Source: Dioscorea cayenensis subsp. rotundata
Lineage: Eukaryota > Streptophyta > Magnoliopsida > Dioscoreales > Dioscoreaceae
DNA length: 64,000 nucleotides
Assembly: GCF_009730915.1 (NCBI RefSeq)
Contig: NC_052474.1
Location: 6,793,501-6,857,500, forward strand
Direction: 5' to 3'
Positions 22,736 through 34,860 of the stretch are shown in pieces (position 1 is the stretch's first letter; each line of letters starts with the position of its first letter). A program made the translations under genes and the position numbers. Under the pieces are notes generated by a model, which worked only from the letters and a program-made list of their open reading frames with translations, was not told the origin of the DNA and searched no databases.

Positions 22736-24986
22736 CTTGTGAAATTACCAAAATACCCCTTATCTTCGCTTAAAAACCCTCTTTCTTTCTTTTTCTTTTC
22801 TCTGCATTTAGATCCTCTAATTTTTTTCATTTTTTTCACATTTTATCAAATTTTGCCAATAAACCCCAAACTTTCATATTTTTTTATATTTTTTTCATGG
22901 ATTTTTGCAATTAAAACCCTCGAGCTTTCATATTTTCACACATTTTCACATTTTTTTGCATATATGTCCTCCATTATTTCATCATTTTTATTCCATGGAT
23001 TTTGCATAAAAGTCCAACTTTTCTACAAATGTATTTTTTTTACCACAACCGAACCCTCTTTTTCTTCTTTCTTTGATTGAGAAAAACATGCTGGCATGTG
23101 ATACATAAAAGCATGCTACCACATCTACAATTAATCACTCACTTAATCAAGGAGTGCATGGTTCGTAAAAAGCAATCCAAGGTGCGGGTCCCTACCATGG
23201 CATGGATTAACATGGGAATGAATGAAGATGTAAAATAAAAATCCAGACATTTTTTTATGGCATAGATGCAACTAGAACATGTATAAGTATATATATATTT
23301 TTGGATGGAATTCTATAAGAACATCTACCTTTTTTTCAAGCTATAAGCACTTGACGAGCTTCTCAAGCATGCCTCGAGATTTGTGTTAGGGTTATGAACA
23401 TCATTTTGCTTGCAATGGTGGAGCAATTGATCTTTTCCTTCTTTTTTTGTTTACGGAAACATTTTTTGATGAAGTCGATGATTTTTTTTTATGATCGATA
23501 GTTGTCTCTCGCCGTTGATCTTTTCACTGCCTCGGGATGGCGATCGAGATCTGGGATCGGAGAAGAGAACCAGCAACAAAGCTTCTTGGATTCTGCCAGG
23601 ATGGTGACGGCGGCAAAAGCCATATACGTCATCACCACCACCACTAAGTTGTCCTCCATCTTGTCCTTCGCTTCCTCTAGCTCATTTCGTGGTAGTGTTT
23701 GGAGAGAGAAAAAAAAGTGTGGGAGAGGAACTAATTGAGCCGAAGGTGACCTCCTCAACCCCTTGGAATGAAGATCGGAACCTAGAATCAGAGAAAAGAG
23801 ATAAAGACGAGGAAGAGTAAGATCTCCGATGACACCACGATCATCACCACACCAATTCTCTTCGTCTTCTTCTCTTTCTTTTTCTTCTTCTCTTCTTTCT
23901 CAGTCTCTCCTTCTTCTTTTTATCTTTCTTCTTTTTCTCTCAGTCTCCTGCTTTTTACCAAATCGCTAACTCCCGTCATACAGGGGAGCTTTTTCAAACT
24001 TTTTTTCTTCAAATTTCAAATTTTTTTGTTTCAAAATATCTTCCTTATCCACTTTTTTTATTATAAACTCAAAAAAATTCAATATATATATTCTCACTTT
24101 TTAAAAATTTTTAATTATTATTATTATTTTTTTATGCTATAATTCAAAGCGTGACACCTCCTTTTTTTTATTATTTTTTTTATTTTGGTCCTCCTATATT
24201 CTTTTATTTGATCCTTTTCCTTTTTTTTGTTTTTTTTAATTATTTTTTTTAAAATTCTATATAAACAATAATATAAATAAAATTTTATTGTGAAAATATT
24301 CAAATTATTGTAAATTTGTAATGGAGTGGACAGACGGCAAATATATTTAAAAAAAAAATTACAAAGGCATCACAATGGAGATAGATAGGGGAGCAAAATA
24401 ATAGCTAGAGGTGGCTATAATGCAACATCACAAGCAGGATACATAAAGAAGTGGCAACATAAGATTAGTATTTTAGGCTGATATATTTTTAAATAAGCAA
24501 GAGAAATTAGCCGAACCCCCAATTGGACTCTGGTGCACAAAAATTGTATAACCTTCGTGGGATTTTTTTGAAAAATTGATGAACTACTAGAAATTTTGAA
24601 AAATCATATTTTAAAGGTTTTTTTAGATAATCCTTTCTTCTGCAATACTCTCTCCGTTTTTTTTTTATGTATCATATTTTGGAGCTTTTCTCTTTTCCTT
24701 TTTATTTGTCATATTAGAAATTTTATGTGGCATTAAATATTTTTTTTTTCAAATTTACCCTTTAATTTAATGTATTTATATAATTTTCAATAAATCACAA
24801 TCAAGTAAATATTAAATTATATACTTCACTAGTGGAGTTTTAAATATGGGTAGTTTTTGGAAAGTAATGAAAATTTTTATAAAAAATAGGTGATTAACTA
24901 ATTTTAATTAATTCTTTTTAATTTATGTGAATTAGATAAATATGACAAGTAAAAATGAACTGAGGGAGTATATTCTAAACTGAATG
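22736..24986. other. T-rich inner segment after the arrays, no supported gene
   Basis: Begins GTGAAATTACCAAAATACCC and continues T-rich. A GC-richer patch at 23490-23960 contains opposed ORFs (minus 23489-23758 reading MEDNLVVVVMTYMAFAAVTI; plus 23502-23738). Neither matches a family I know, and I do not call either a gene. 24000-24986 is A/T-rich and ends in the left copy of the LINE target-site duplication. Confidence 0.45.
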
Positions 24987-24998
24987 TTATTTAGTTCA

Positions 24999-27006
24999 GT
25001 AGGGGCGGCTGAGGAAATCATCTTTAGCCTTCAAAAAAAGAGACTTGATGGTAATATTGCGAAAGTGGATTTTGCTAGAGCTTTCGATATGGTGGACTGG
25101 GATTTTCTTCTTGAACTCTTGGAGGCAAGGGGTTTTGGCCCGCGTTGGAGGTGTTGGATCGCTAATTTGCTCTTTACTTCCAAAGCCTCCATCCTTATCA
25201 ATGGCTCTCCTGAGGGTTATGTCAGATACCAACATGGTCTGCGACAAGGGGACCCCATTTTGCCCCTACTCTTTGTCCTTGTGGCAGACGTGCTTAGTGT
25301 AATATTTAATCACGTTCTTGACTCTCATATCCTGCATGGGGTCCCACTTGGTAGGTTTGGCAACGTTTGTCACGTCCAATATGCTGATGACCTGATTATT
25401 CTCTGGGCTGGTGGGGTTGAGGACCTTAAGATTATTAAGTTGATTCTTTTTATCTTCGAAGGTATTTCTGGCTTGGCTATTAACCTCAACAAAACCTGTT
25501 TGCTTTCTGCCGGTCTTAATTCTCTGCCCAACCTTTCTGCTTTGGCCACTCTGAACAGTGCTGCTAGCACTCTCCCGATCACTTACCTGGGTGTCCCGAT
25601 TGCTGGGAGAAGGCCGCGGAGACAGGACTGGGAAGTTCTTATTCTCAAAGTTAAAGTTTATTCTCAAAGTTAAAGTTAGGCTTACATCTTGGAAGGCGAA
25701 TTACCTGTCTTTTAGGGGCAGGTTCACCCTCATCAACTCTGTCCTTACTGCTTTGCCTACATACTGGATGTCGATCTTCCGTCTGCCTAAATGGGTAGTC
25801 AACCGTATTGACAGGCTGAGAAGAGATTTTCTTTGGAAAGGCCCTGACATTGACCGACCCAGATGTCGCTTGGTCAATTGGCATTGGTTGTGCCTTCCCC
25901 GTGACCAAGGTGGTTGGGGTATCATTAACCTTGAGGAATTCAATTGCGCTCTTCTGGGGAAATGGTGGTGGAAAGTCTTGAAGAATGAAGCTTGGTGTGC
26001 TTCGGCCCCTATCTTTTTTAACTACTTCCACCAGCACTCTAGGTGGAACCTTTGGTTACCCCGCAACCACCGTTGCTCCTTCTTCTGGCAAGGCCTTTTC
26101 CCGTCACTGGAGGATTTTAAAGACCTGTATTCACTCCTCGGTTGGGAACGGTAACTCCACGTTGCTTTGGTTAGATAATTGGTATAACGGGCAAGTTCCT
26201 ACCGTTGGTGGGAGGAGTTCCTGTCGACTACTTCCCCTTTCGTGACGGTTAGGGATATGCTCTTGGAACTCCCCTCTGCTGTTATGAGGAGAAATCCTCT
26301 TTTGATTGAGCTCAGCTCCAGAATCACCTCTGTGATTGGGGATCTTCCGGATCATAAAACTTGGAAGCTAACTTCTGATAGATCTTTCTCGGTGAAGTCT
26401 TTTTATAAATTCCTTATCAACAGAGGGCTGAGATGTAGTATCACACCAGTGATCTTCAAGCGGTTTGTGCCACGGAAAATAGCTGCTTTCATGTGGTTGG
26501 CCTGGGACAGGAAGATCCTCACGCTTGACACCCTTTTTGCCCGTAGTTGCAACAAACTCTCTACGACAACCTGCCTCCTATGTTGCTCTGCTATTGAGTC
26601 AATTGATCACCTGTTTTTCAGGTGCCCTTTGGCTCGAGACATCTGGGACCGCCTTGCTCTCCCTTTTTCCTTCCCACGTGCCCCCTTGTCCTACTCGGAC
26701 TTATGGGGACTGTGGTATCGAGAGCTTAGCCCTTGTCTCAAACTGTCATGCTCTTTGGTTGCTAGAGTGGTTTTGTGGCAAATTTGGCTTGCTAGAAATT
26801 ACTGTGTTTTCAGTTCAGTGTTTATTTTTTTGCCTGCTTTATTTTTGAAAATTTATTACATGTACCTCTCTTGGATTCCAGTGGTTCCTGCTAGGGAGAT
26901 GCACAAGCTTGAGGAGCCTATTGCTGCGGTTCGGCGTTGTATCCAGTTTTCAAGCCTCCCTCGTGAGGAACCGGATCCCGACATGCATGACGAGTTTTCC
27001 GGCTAG
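24999..27006 (+). pseudogene. LINE ORF2 fragment: reverse transcriptase and zf-RVT region
   Basis: The C-terminal part of an L1-type ORF2. First block (24999-25673): reverse transcriptase with KVDFARAFDMVDWDFL, a GLRQGDPILPLLF motif and the catalytic YADD near 25380. Second block (25674-26154): the post-RT region with FRGRFTLINSVLTALPTYWM and RRDFLWKG. Third block (26242-27006): the plant zf-RVT domain (FVPRKIAAFMWLAW, CLLCCSAIESIDHLFFRCP) common at the C-terminus of plant LINE proteins. An exact 19-bp tandem duplication near 25638-25675 shifts the frame between blocks one and two. Two more frame changes occur near 26150 and 26235. The endonuclease and N-terminal half are missing. The ATG at 24984 lies in flanking DNA and is not a real start. 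Confidence 0.9.
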
Positions 27007-27595
27007 TTGTCCTCCTGATATGCTGTTGTGTCTTGGAGGAGTCCCTCTCTCCTCCTCCATGTGTCTCAGTGCGCTGTCTCGTCTTTTAGTGTTTGTTTCT
27101 CCTGTTGTGTGCTTTTGTTTCCACTTCTAATAGAGTTGTTTGTCTGTTTTGTCTTCTTTGCACTGTTTTTCTCTCTTTTTAATGCAATTGTGGTTTACCC
27201 ACTTTATAAAATATATATATATTATGTAGTTCAATAACCGGAGGTTTAAATCTTAACAGCTAGGGAGATGCACAAGCTTGAGGAGTCTATTGCTGCGGTT
27301 CGGCGTTGTATCCAGTTTTCAAGCCTCCCTCGTGAGGAACCGGATCCCGACATGCATGACGAGTTTTCCAGCTAGTTGTCCTCCTGATATGCTGTTGTGT
27401 CTTGGAGGAGTCTCTCTCTCCTCCTCCATGTGTCTCAGTGCGCTGTCTCGTCTCTTAGTGTTTGTTTCTCCTGTTGTGTGCTTTTGTTTCCACTTCTAAT
27501 AGAGTTATTTGTCTGTTTTGTAATTTTTGTACTGTTTTTTTTCTCTTTTTAATGCAATTGTGGTTTACCCACTTTATAATATATATATATATATA
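24999..27595 (+). mobile_element. 5'-truncated L1-type LINE with duplicated 3' end
   Basis: The element starts abruptly inside the reverse transcriptase. It is bordered on the left by ttatttagttca (24987-24998) and on the right by the same 12 bases (27596-27607). A one-mismatch copy, ttatgtagttca, sits at 27222-27233. These are target-site duplications. 5' truncation, a simple A/T 3' tail and variable-length duplications are typical of plant LINEs. The last part is tandemly duplicated (26890-27631). Confidence 0.87.
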
Positions 27596-27631
27596 TTATT
27601 TAGTTCAATAACCGGAGGTTTAAATCTTAAC
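26890..27631 (+). repeat. Tandem duplication (369 bp) across the LINE 3' junction
   Basis: 26890-27258 and 27259-27631 are near-identical, beginning GCTAGGGAGATGCACAAGC. Each copy contains the LINE 3' end, its AT tail, the target duplication and about 24 bp of flanking DNA (ataaccggaggtttaaatct). Because flanking DNA is included, the duplication happened after insertion. Confidence 0.93.
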
Positions 27632-28353
27632 TTGGTTGCCTTTTTGTTGTAGCTCTTTTTGATTAATTAACGACCCCTGAACCCCCTCTCCCCGCGTGCC
27701 AGGCTTACGGTTTAATGCATGCAAGTCATCAATGCATAAAGTGATCTAAAAGCAACGGGACATAAAAATTGAGGGGAGAGTGGCAACAGACTCATCGCAA
27801 TAAGTTGTGTTACTTTTATTAAATATTACCATATCATCTTGTTATCATTTTCATTGTTACCTTGTGTAATGTTTTGTTTATTTTTTCCATATATAAGGAT
27901 GACTTTGCAGATTATGCAAATTTCTGTTTCAAAAAATTTGAATATAGAGTGAAGAATTGGTTTGAGTTTTTATGTTTATTTATTTATTTATTTTGAGGAA
28001 AATGATAGCATCTCTTGGATATGATGGTAGTAAATTTGCATGGGAAGATGCACAAATTGTTTTGCAAGAGGCAACTCTAAAACATAACCATACATTGTTG
28101 TCCATTTTCTTATACTATCTTATGCTCGCCAAACTCGCCTATCGCTAAGAGATAATTTAAGAAGTATCGGGTTAGTATCATTCTTAAATGGCATATATGG
28201 TCGAAGAAGTGAAGTTTTTGGCGGACTTTTGACTCCAAAAACTTATATTCATATTAGGATATCTTAACTAACAAAAGTTGAAAATTTCTTAAAAATTAAT
28301 CTCATTTCTCAATAGGCACTTATTCTTTTGTGATAATTGTTAGTGCAACCGCA
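27632..28353. other. Intergenic sequence, no feature seen
   Basis: A/T-rich with a small GC-richer patch (27665-27780). I found no ORF, repeat or RNA gene. The sequence runs into the second gap. Confidence 0.5.
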
Positions 28354-29353
28354 NNNNNNNNNNNNNNNNNNNNNNNNNNNNNNNNNNNNNNNNNNNNNNN
28401 NNNNNNNNNNNNNNNNNNNNNNNNNNNNNNNNNNNNNNNNNNNNNNNNNNNNNNNNNNNNNNNNNNNNNNNNNNNNNNNNNNNNNNNNNNNNNNNNNNNN
28501 NNNNNNNNNNNNNNNNNNNNNNNNNNNNNNNNNNNNNNNNNNNNNNNNNNNNNNNNNNNNNNNNNNNNNNNNNNNNNNNNNNNNNNNNNNNNNNNNNNNN
28601 NNNNNNNNNNNNNNNNNNNNNNNNNNNNNNNNNNNNNNNNNNNNNNNNNNNNNNNNNNNNNNNNNNNNNNNNNNNNNNNNNNNNNNNNNNNNNNNNNNNN
28701 NNNNNNNNNNNNNNNNNNNNNNNNNNNNNNNNNNNNNNNNNNNNNNNNNNNNNNNNNNNNNNNNNNNNNNNNNNNNNNNNNNNNNNNNNNNNNNNNNNNN
28801 NNNNNNNNNNNNNNNNNNNNNNNNNNNNNNNNNNNNNNNNNNNNNNNNNNNNNNNNNNNNNNNNNNNNNNNNNNNNNNNNNNNNNNNNNNNNNNNNNNNN
28901 NNNNNNNNNNNNNNNNNNNNNNNNNNNNNNNNNNNNNNNNNNNNNNNNNNNNNNNNNNNNNNNNNNNNNNNNNNNNNNNNNNNNNNNNNNNNNNNNNNNN
29001 NNNNNNNNNNNNNNNNNNNNNNNNNNNNNNNNNNNNNNNNNNNNNNNNNNNNNNNNNNNNNNNNNNNNNNNNNNNNNNNNNNNNNNNNNNNNNNNNNNNN
29101 NNNNNNNNNNNNNNNNNNNNNNNNNNNNNNNNNNNNNNNNNNNNNNNNNNNNNNNNNNNNNNNNNNNNNNNNNNNNNNNNNNNNNNNNNNNNNNNNNNNN
29201 NNNNNNNNNNNNNNNNNNNNNNNNNNNNNNNNNNNNNNNNNNNNNNNNNNNNNNNNNNNNNNNNNNNNNNNNNNNNNNNNNNNNNNNNNNNNNNNNNNNN
29301 NNNNNNNNNNNNNNNNNNNNNNNNNNNNNNNNNNNNNNNNNNNNNNNNNNNNN
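28354..29353. other. Assembly gap of 1000 N
   Basis: Exactly 1000 undetermined bases, a placeholder. Long ORFs spanning it are artefacts of the Ns. Confidence 0.98.
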
Positions 29354-31500
29354 GAACCCTAATGGGCTTGGACCATTTGCTCTCTCTCATAGTGACGGAG
29401 CCGATACCCAACAACTTTTGATGGGGGCCTACTATATTTGTACTTTGATTTATATATATATTTAAATGTTGAATTATTTATTGATTATGATTTTAATTAG
29501 TTTTAACATGCATATCTTATATTATATGCATGTTAGTCTAGTGCGAGTGAGGAATCTAGTGTACGTGTAGCTATGTTTGTATGTTAGTTTACTGCAATTG
29601 ACTTTATGGATGATGAGCAACCATCAGAGTCTAATGAGACGAGGATTATAGAAACCAGAATCATGCAACTAATATAAGAATAACAACAAGCCACTGGTAG
29701 CCCATGGGTTTCGTTTGTTACAAAGCAGTGATGAACAAGGTCTAATTCGAATCTCTATAGTAAAATATTGTAGCACTATTATTGTAAATGTTTGTAGTAG
29801 TACTATTTATAATTGATTTTGTACCTAGATATTGTTTGTGCTGTTTTTCAAATTTAGTATGGTTCTTCTATATGAGGTGTTGTATTTTTTTTTTCCTATG
29901 ATTATATAATAGTGAGATTTATTCACTCAATTTAGTTTTTTAAAGTTTTTTGAATGTGTATATGATAGTACTTTTATCACTTCATGTGATATATGTCCAT
30001 AATGATGCAATTTTAAAAGATTAAAAAGTCAATGTTATTGATTCATCATCGTACTTATATATCTTTTGACAATCTTTTAATGAGACAACACTCATCAACT
30101 TTGTTAAAAAAAAATATAAACAAATTTTTACGAGAATGATAATTTTTTTTTCTCTTGGTGAATAGTAAAGAGTTCTTTTCTCCTCGCAATATTATGACTT
30201 ATCCATATTTATTAAATAAATAAATAAATAAATACATATTAATGATTTTATAGATACTAAATAAATTACAACCACAACAATTGAAACTATAAACTTAAAA
30301 AACCTATATCATCACTGTAATGAATATTTATAAATGATAACAAACACAGCAACGATTACAATAGCAAATAAGTTAAGTGATGTTATTTTTTAAATATTAA
30401 ATAAGAGTAGAAATTGCAGGAAAGTTATATTTTTATAATTATCTTTTGAGAATATATATATTTCCAAACCAATTTGATTATTTTTATTTAAGAACGTACG
30501 AATGAAAGTGACAACCCCAAAAATGCAAGGCAGCTTACGTGTCATGGGCTACAATGAACTATGAAATAATAAATTTGTGATGTGTTATTAGGGGGACCTG
30601 ACGTGGTGGTGATATATCAGTGAGCGGCACCAACCGCATCCTTTCAGGAAGTGGACTATTTTATTATTTTTATTATTATTAAAATAATTTTTTTAGTAGT
30701 GCTTATAATTTGTGAAATAAAAAATAAAATAATTCTTATGTTTCAGATTTGGACGGACTATCCTACACTTATATTTTCATCCAAATTTTTATCTTGAAAC
30801 TGCATGTATTTTTTTTTTTTATATTTTATGATATATATATATATATATATATTTTTTTAAAGTCTATTGAGATGAATCAATTATAGTGACTTGATTGATT
30901 TTATCGAAATAATATTCGTCATATAACCTCGAAAAAGAGAACAAGAGATAATCTTTTCACAGAACTCCCACAAACGATTTTAAACATTCTTTTTTTATAT
31001 ATTTTTTATTTTATTTTTATTATGAGATATTTCGAATTTTAATAGATTATATATATATATTAATAAAATGAATAGTGTTTATATAGAAAATTATTATTCC
31101 TAATCCCATTAGGAAATTAGCATTGTGCTTTGAATTCATATCAAACAAAAAAAGGGAGATAAATAAAAAAAAATCATATTCTCCTACTTCAAATAGGAGC
31201 CAAAAAAAAGGAGTTAAGGGGCATTATCCTATTCCAAATAAAAGTAGGGGGGCAAATAAAAATAATAAAATAATAATAATATAAAAAAGAGGAGAGAGAA
31301 TATATGTATATATATTTGAAGATATATATACATGTCGTTTGAAATTTAAAAAAATATACATATATATTTTATAATAATGAATAAAATATAATAATAAAAA
31401 GAAGGAGGGAAATTCAAATATATATGAAAATATATATATATGGAGATTATGGATAAGATTGGAAATTTTGAATTCATAATAAAAAAATAAAAAATTGAAA
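29354..31500. other. A/T-rich intergenic sequence
   Basis: Long A/T-rich stretch with AT and AAT microsatellites (for example near 30830-30850 and 31040-31060) and a short GC-richer patch at 30500-30650. No gene is supported. Confidence 0.5.
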
Positions 31501-31509
31501 AAATCTCCT

Positions 31510-31800
31510 GGGAGTTGGAGATTCTTCGGGGTGTTGAGGATCTTCGGGGCCTAAGGAGAAGAGAGGAGGTTTTTTTTTTTGAAGAAAGGAGGGACAAAAA
31601 AGAAAGAAGGGAGGGAGAGAGGGCGAGAGAAAAAGGGACCAAAAAGACCGGATTTTTGAAGAAAAGAGAGAAATTAAACAAGAAGAGAGAGAATTTTGAA
31701 GAAGAAGTGAGAAGGAAGAAGGAGAATAATAGGACAAGGAGGTCTGGGAGAAGATTGATCTGCAAGAGAAAAAGAGGACTCGTAATCAGAAAGTAAAGAA
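31510..31800 (+). other. Purine-rich (GA/GAA) tract
   Basis: Strongly purine-biased plus strand with GAGAGAG, GAAGAA and AAAGAGAG runs. It gives long spurious ORFs on both strands (charged Lys/Glu/Arg on plus, Phe/Leu/Ser on minus). It may be a leader or spacer of the surrounding repeat element. No gene is called. Confidence 0.55.
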
Positions 31801-32212
31801 AAAGCAGATGTAATGTTTTTACTTATTTTTTTGCCTGATGAACATAGTGTCTCCATGTTGATGTCTCCATGCGTCTACATATGATGGGCCCCACTGTTAA
31901 AAATGATAGTAAATTTCGAGAAGCACGCCACTGATATTCCACGCCCATGACGCTTCCTGCATACATTAAAAATATGGAATGGGTCCCACGTGATTCTTTC
32001 ATGCTTTGTTTTTTATCTTTTTCTAAAAACCATGCACGTATGCATCATGATGAGCATGCATTTTCTTTTTCTTCTCTCTCTCGTGTTTGGGCTTCTCTCC
32101 TCTTCCCGGGTTCTTCTCTCCACGCCATCCATTACTGAACCGAGCTCTTGAGACGAAGATGAAGATGAAGAATAAGATCAATAGAGATTATTACCGCCTC
32201 CATATCTATCCA
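31801..32212 (+). other. Sequence upstream of the CAF1-like fragment, possibly captured promoter/leader
   Basis: Contains CCCACGTGATT (G-box core, near 31986), CATGCACGTATGCATC and a CT-rich stretch (TTTTTCTTCTCTCTCTCG near 32062) followed by GATGAAGATGAAGAATAAG. The arrangement looks like a plant promoter plus 5' leader carried along with the CAF1 coding fragment. This is inference from composition and position. Confidence 0.3.
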
Positions 32213-32418
32213 ATGATGTCGATACTTCCGAGCAGCGAGGCGATTGAGATCCGAGATGTATGGGCGGAGAACCTTGAAGACTTGTTCGCTCTCACTACGT
32301 TTCCATGAGTGCAGAGTTCCCTGGTGTTGCTCATTTCCTGTTAGTGTTTTCCTACTCACCGATGGCTACCACTACCTCACTCTCAAGGCCAACATCGACA
32401 TCCCGAAGTTTATCCGCT
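32213..32418 (+). pseudogene. Fragment of a CAF1/POP2-type deadenylase gene
   Basis: CAF1 is the DEDD-type 3' exonuclease of the CCR4-NOT complex that shortens mRNA poly(A) tails. The first frame (from ATG 32213) reads EAIEIRDVWAENLED-FAL, the conserved N-terminus of plant CAF1. A stop follows at 32306. A second frame reads AEFPGV (near 32311-32330) where the family has D-T-E-F-P-G-V, so the first catalytic Asp is gone. A third frame reads DGYHYLTLKANID (32370-32402), the next conserved block. Order and spacing fit one ancestral gene with a short deletion and two frameshifts. Homology stops near 32418, so at least three quarters of the usual ~270-residue protein is absent. Confidence 0.72.
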
Positions 32419-33470
32419 CACCTTTACTCTCCCCGCCATCGATAGCTCTCTCCCCGCCTCCTTGGGTATAATCTCGCTATGGGTCGATGAAGATGAATCC
32501 CTTGCATGAAGAGAAAGATGGGGATGTCTCCATCGTCCTCCAAACGAACCTAGGTAGCTTTCAAGGATTTCCCTGATTCATAGCATTTTATGTGTGAAAT
32601 ATCTCTTCAGCAAGATATCACATGAGTGCTACTGCAAACCATATTATTGCTATGTCCGGTGACGCTATGGCTCACGCAAACACCGGATCGGGTTGTTAAG
32701 ACATTGTTATGCATTAAATAATGGCGAGAAATGGCGTAATCGTGAGAAAAAATCGGTTGGTACGGCCACGTAAACTCGAAACTCGGAAAGACTTCAAGCT
32801 CGAATTGAGGATGCTAAGAATGCTACCTTTGCGCCATATCAAGAAAGTATTGTCCCCCGGTGTTGGTGCGAAATTTTATGTCCACCTCTCCGCATATGTC
32901 CCCGCAATCAAGAATAAGATCAAGACAACAATGAGAATTTGAGCGCCAATGTTATGTAAAAGTAATCGCTGACACTCAGACCTTTGATAGTGCAGCATTC
33001 ACGGAGTCGAGGAAAGGAAGAAGTGGTGAGGGAGAAAACTAAGGATCGTGATTGGGAGATATGTTATAATACCATAATCGACAAGCATGAGAACCTCGGG
33101 TTAGATCCGTGATGAGTGACCCCGCAAAGGTGATAATATATATGCCTTGCGTAGACTCGCTTTCAATCGGGTCGGACTTGTCTTTAACAACACAATCCAT
33201 CGCTCTTTGGGAAGCCCTGCACCCAAGGCTCTTGCTGTCGCTCCGCCCCCGGTACTTTTTATGGTATAAGTCTAACCAATTTTCTTTTCGTCTTTGTCGA
33301 ATTTAGGATTAGTTATCCAGAGTTCTGGTAAATGGGAAACCAAGCAAGGGACTATTCAAATAAGCTGATCTTGGAATGACATGCTATAACATGGGTATTC
33401 TACATTAGATATTCTTGTAGCTTTGCATTTGGAATTTTCATGTCACTTTGTAAAAAATATGAAGGATGAG
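32419..33470 (+). other. Unassigned segment downstream of the CAF1 fragment
   Basis: GC-richer than its surroundings, and probably decayed coding DNA. A partly open stretch near 32770-32940 reads like a charged helical segment (RIEDAKNATFAPYQESIV, then FYVHLSAYVPAIKNKI after a frame change). I do not recognise it. The short plus ORFs at 32721-32942 and 33109-33306 are pieces of the same broken sequence. Confidence 0.3.
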
Positions 33471-33479
33471 AAGAAAAGG

Positions 33480-33890
33480 TAGAGAAAAAATGGTGAAAAG
33501 TTAGTAAAAAGAAAGGAAAATAAAAAATGAAGTGTGAAATGAGAGAGAAGGAAAAAAATATGGAAAAAATGAAGGGTGAATTTTGAAAAAGAGAGAAAAA
33601 ATATGGAAAAATGGAAGGGTGAGTTGAGAGAGAGAAGGAAAAATATGGAAAAAATGAAGGGTGAGTTTGAAAAAAAGAGAGAAGAAAAAATATGGAAAAA
33701 TGGAAGGGTGAGTTGAAAAAGAGAGAAGGAAAAATATGGAAAAAATGGAAGGGTGAGTTTGAAAAAAAGAGAGAAGGAAAAATATGGAAAAATGGAAGGG
33801 TGAGTAAAATGAGAGAGGAAAGGAAAAGATGGGAAAATGAAAGGATGGGTTAAAAAAAAAGTGAGAAAAAAAAGTAAAAGGATGAATTTG
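33480..33890 (+). repeat. Tandem array C, ~50-60-bp purine-rich monomers
   Basis: Repeats of GGAAAAATATGGAAAAAATG, GAAGGGTGAGTT and a GAAAAAGAGAGAA string, about seven copies. It lies on the inner side of array D, mirroring the T-rich zone inside array B at the other end of the interval. Confidence 0.8.
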
Positions 33891-33929
33891 AGTGGGGAGT
33901 ATTTTTGGTAATTTTTTTCTTCGTAGGGC

Positions 33930-34860
33930 TTCCTCTAGAAAAAAATCCCATGAAATTTCTCAATTCCACCTTGACTTTCTTGGGGAATGTGAGACTTTTC
34001 ATAAAAATTTTCTCTAATTCCACCTCGAAGCCTTGGCTTTCTTGGGAGTAACGAGAAAATTTTTCACAAAAATTTCTCTAATTCCACTTTGCTAGCTTTC
34101 TTGGGAGTAATCTAGAAAATTTTCATATTTTTTCTAATTCCACCACTGAGCTTTTGGGCTTTCTTTGGGAGTAACGAGAAAAATTTTTCATATTTTCCTA
34201 ATTCCACCACGAGCTTTGGCTTTTCAGTAACAAGAAAATTTTTAAATTTTTCTCTAATTCCACCACTGAGCTTTGGCTTTCTTGGGATAACGAGAAAAAA
34301 TTTTCATATTTTTCCTAATTCCACCGTGAAGCTTTGGCTTTCTTAGGGGAATCGAGAAAAATTTTCACATTTTCTCTAATTCCACCATGAGCTTTGGCTT
34401 TCTTGGGATAACGAGAAAAAAATTTTCATATTTTCTCTAATTCCATCGCCAAGCTTTGCTTTCTTAGGAGAACGAGAAAATTTTTCATATTTTCTCTAAT
34501 TCCACCATAAAGCCCTTGGCTCTCTTGAGAATGAGAAAAATTTTCATATTTTTTTCTAATTCCACTTTGAGCTTTGCTTTCGGGCAGTAACTGAGAAAAA
34601 AATTTTTCATATTTTCTAATTCCACGCAAGCTTTGCTCTTTTTGGGATAACGAGAAAGTTTTGTATATTTTCTCTAATTCCACCTCGAGCTTTTGGCTTT
34701 CTTGGGATAACGAGAAATTTCTATAAATTCTCTCTCATTCCACCTGAAGTCCTCGACTTTCTAGGGGTAACTAGGAATTTTTATATAATTTCTCTAATTC
34801 CACCTCAAGTCTTTCGACACTCTTGGGAGTAAAGAAATTTTTCATTAAAAATCAAACCCT
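33930..34860 (+). repeat. Tandem array D, ~65-75-bp monomers
   Basis: The core TCTAATTCCACC, followed by a GAGCTTTGGCTTTCTTGGG-like string, AACGAGAAA and TTTTTCATATTT, recurs about thirteen times. Monomers vary between CACTGAGCT, CACGAGCT and CTCGAGCT, and between AACTGAGAAA and AACGAGAAA. The minus ORF at 34426-34683 is a translation of the array. Confidence 0.88.

Noticed and set aside
23489..23758. Minus ORF with MEDNLVVVVMTYMAFAAVTI
   Set aside because: Attractive hydrophobic stretch, but there is an opposing ORF, no recognisable family, and the region lies in a repeat element. Not enough to call a gene.
28320..29421. Three long ORFs across the second gap
   Set aside because: They consist of Ns with a few real codons at either end.
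31346..31796. ORFs on both strands of the purine-rich tract
   Set aside because: They are composition artefacts (Lys/Glu/Arg on one strand, Phe/Leu/Ser on the other).
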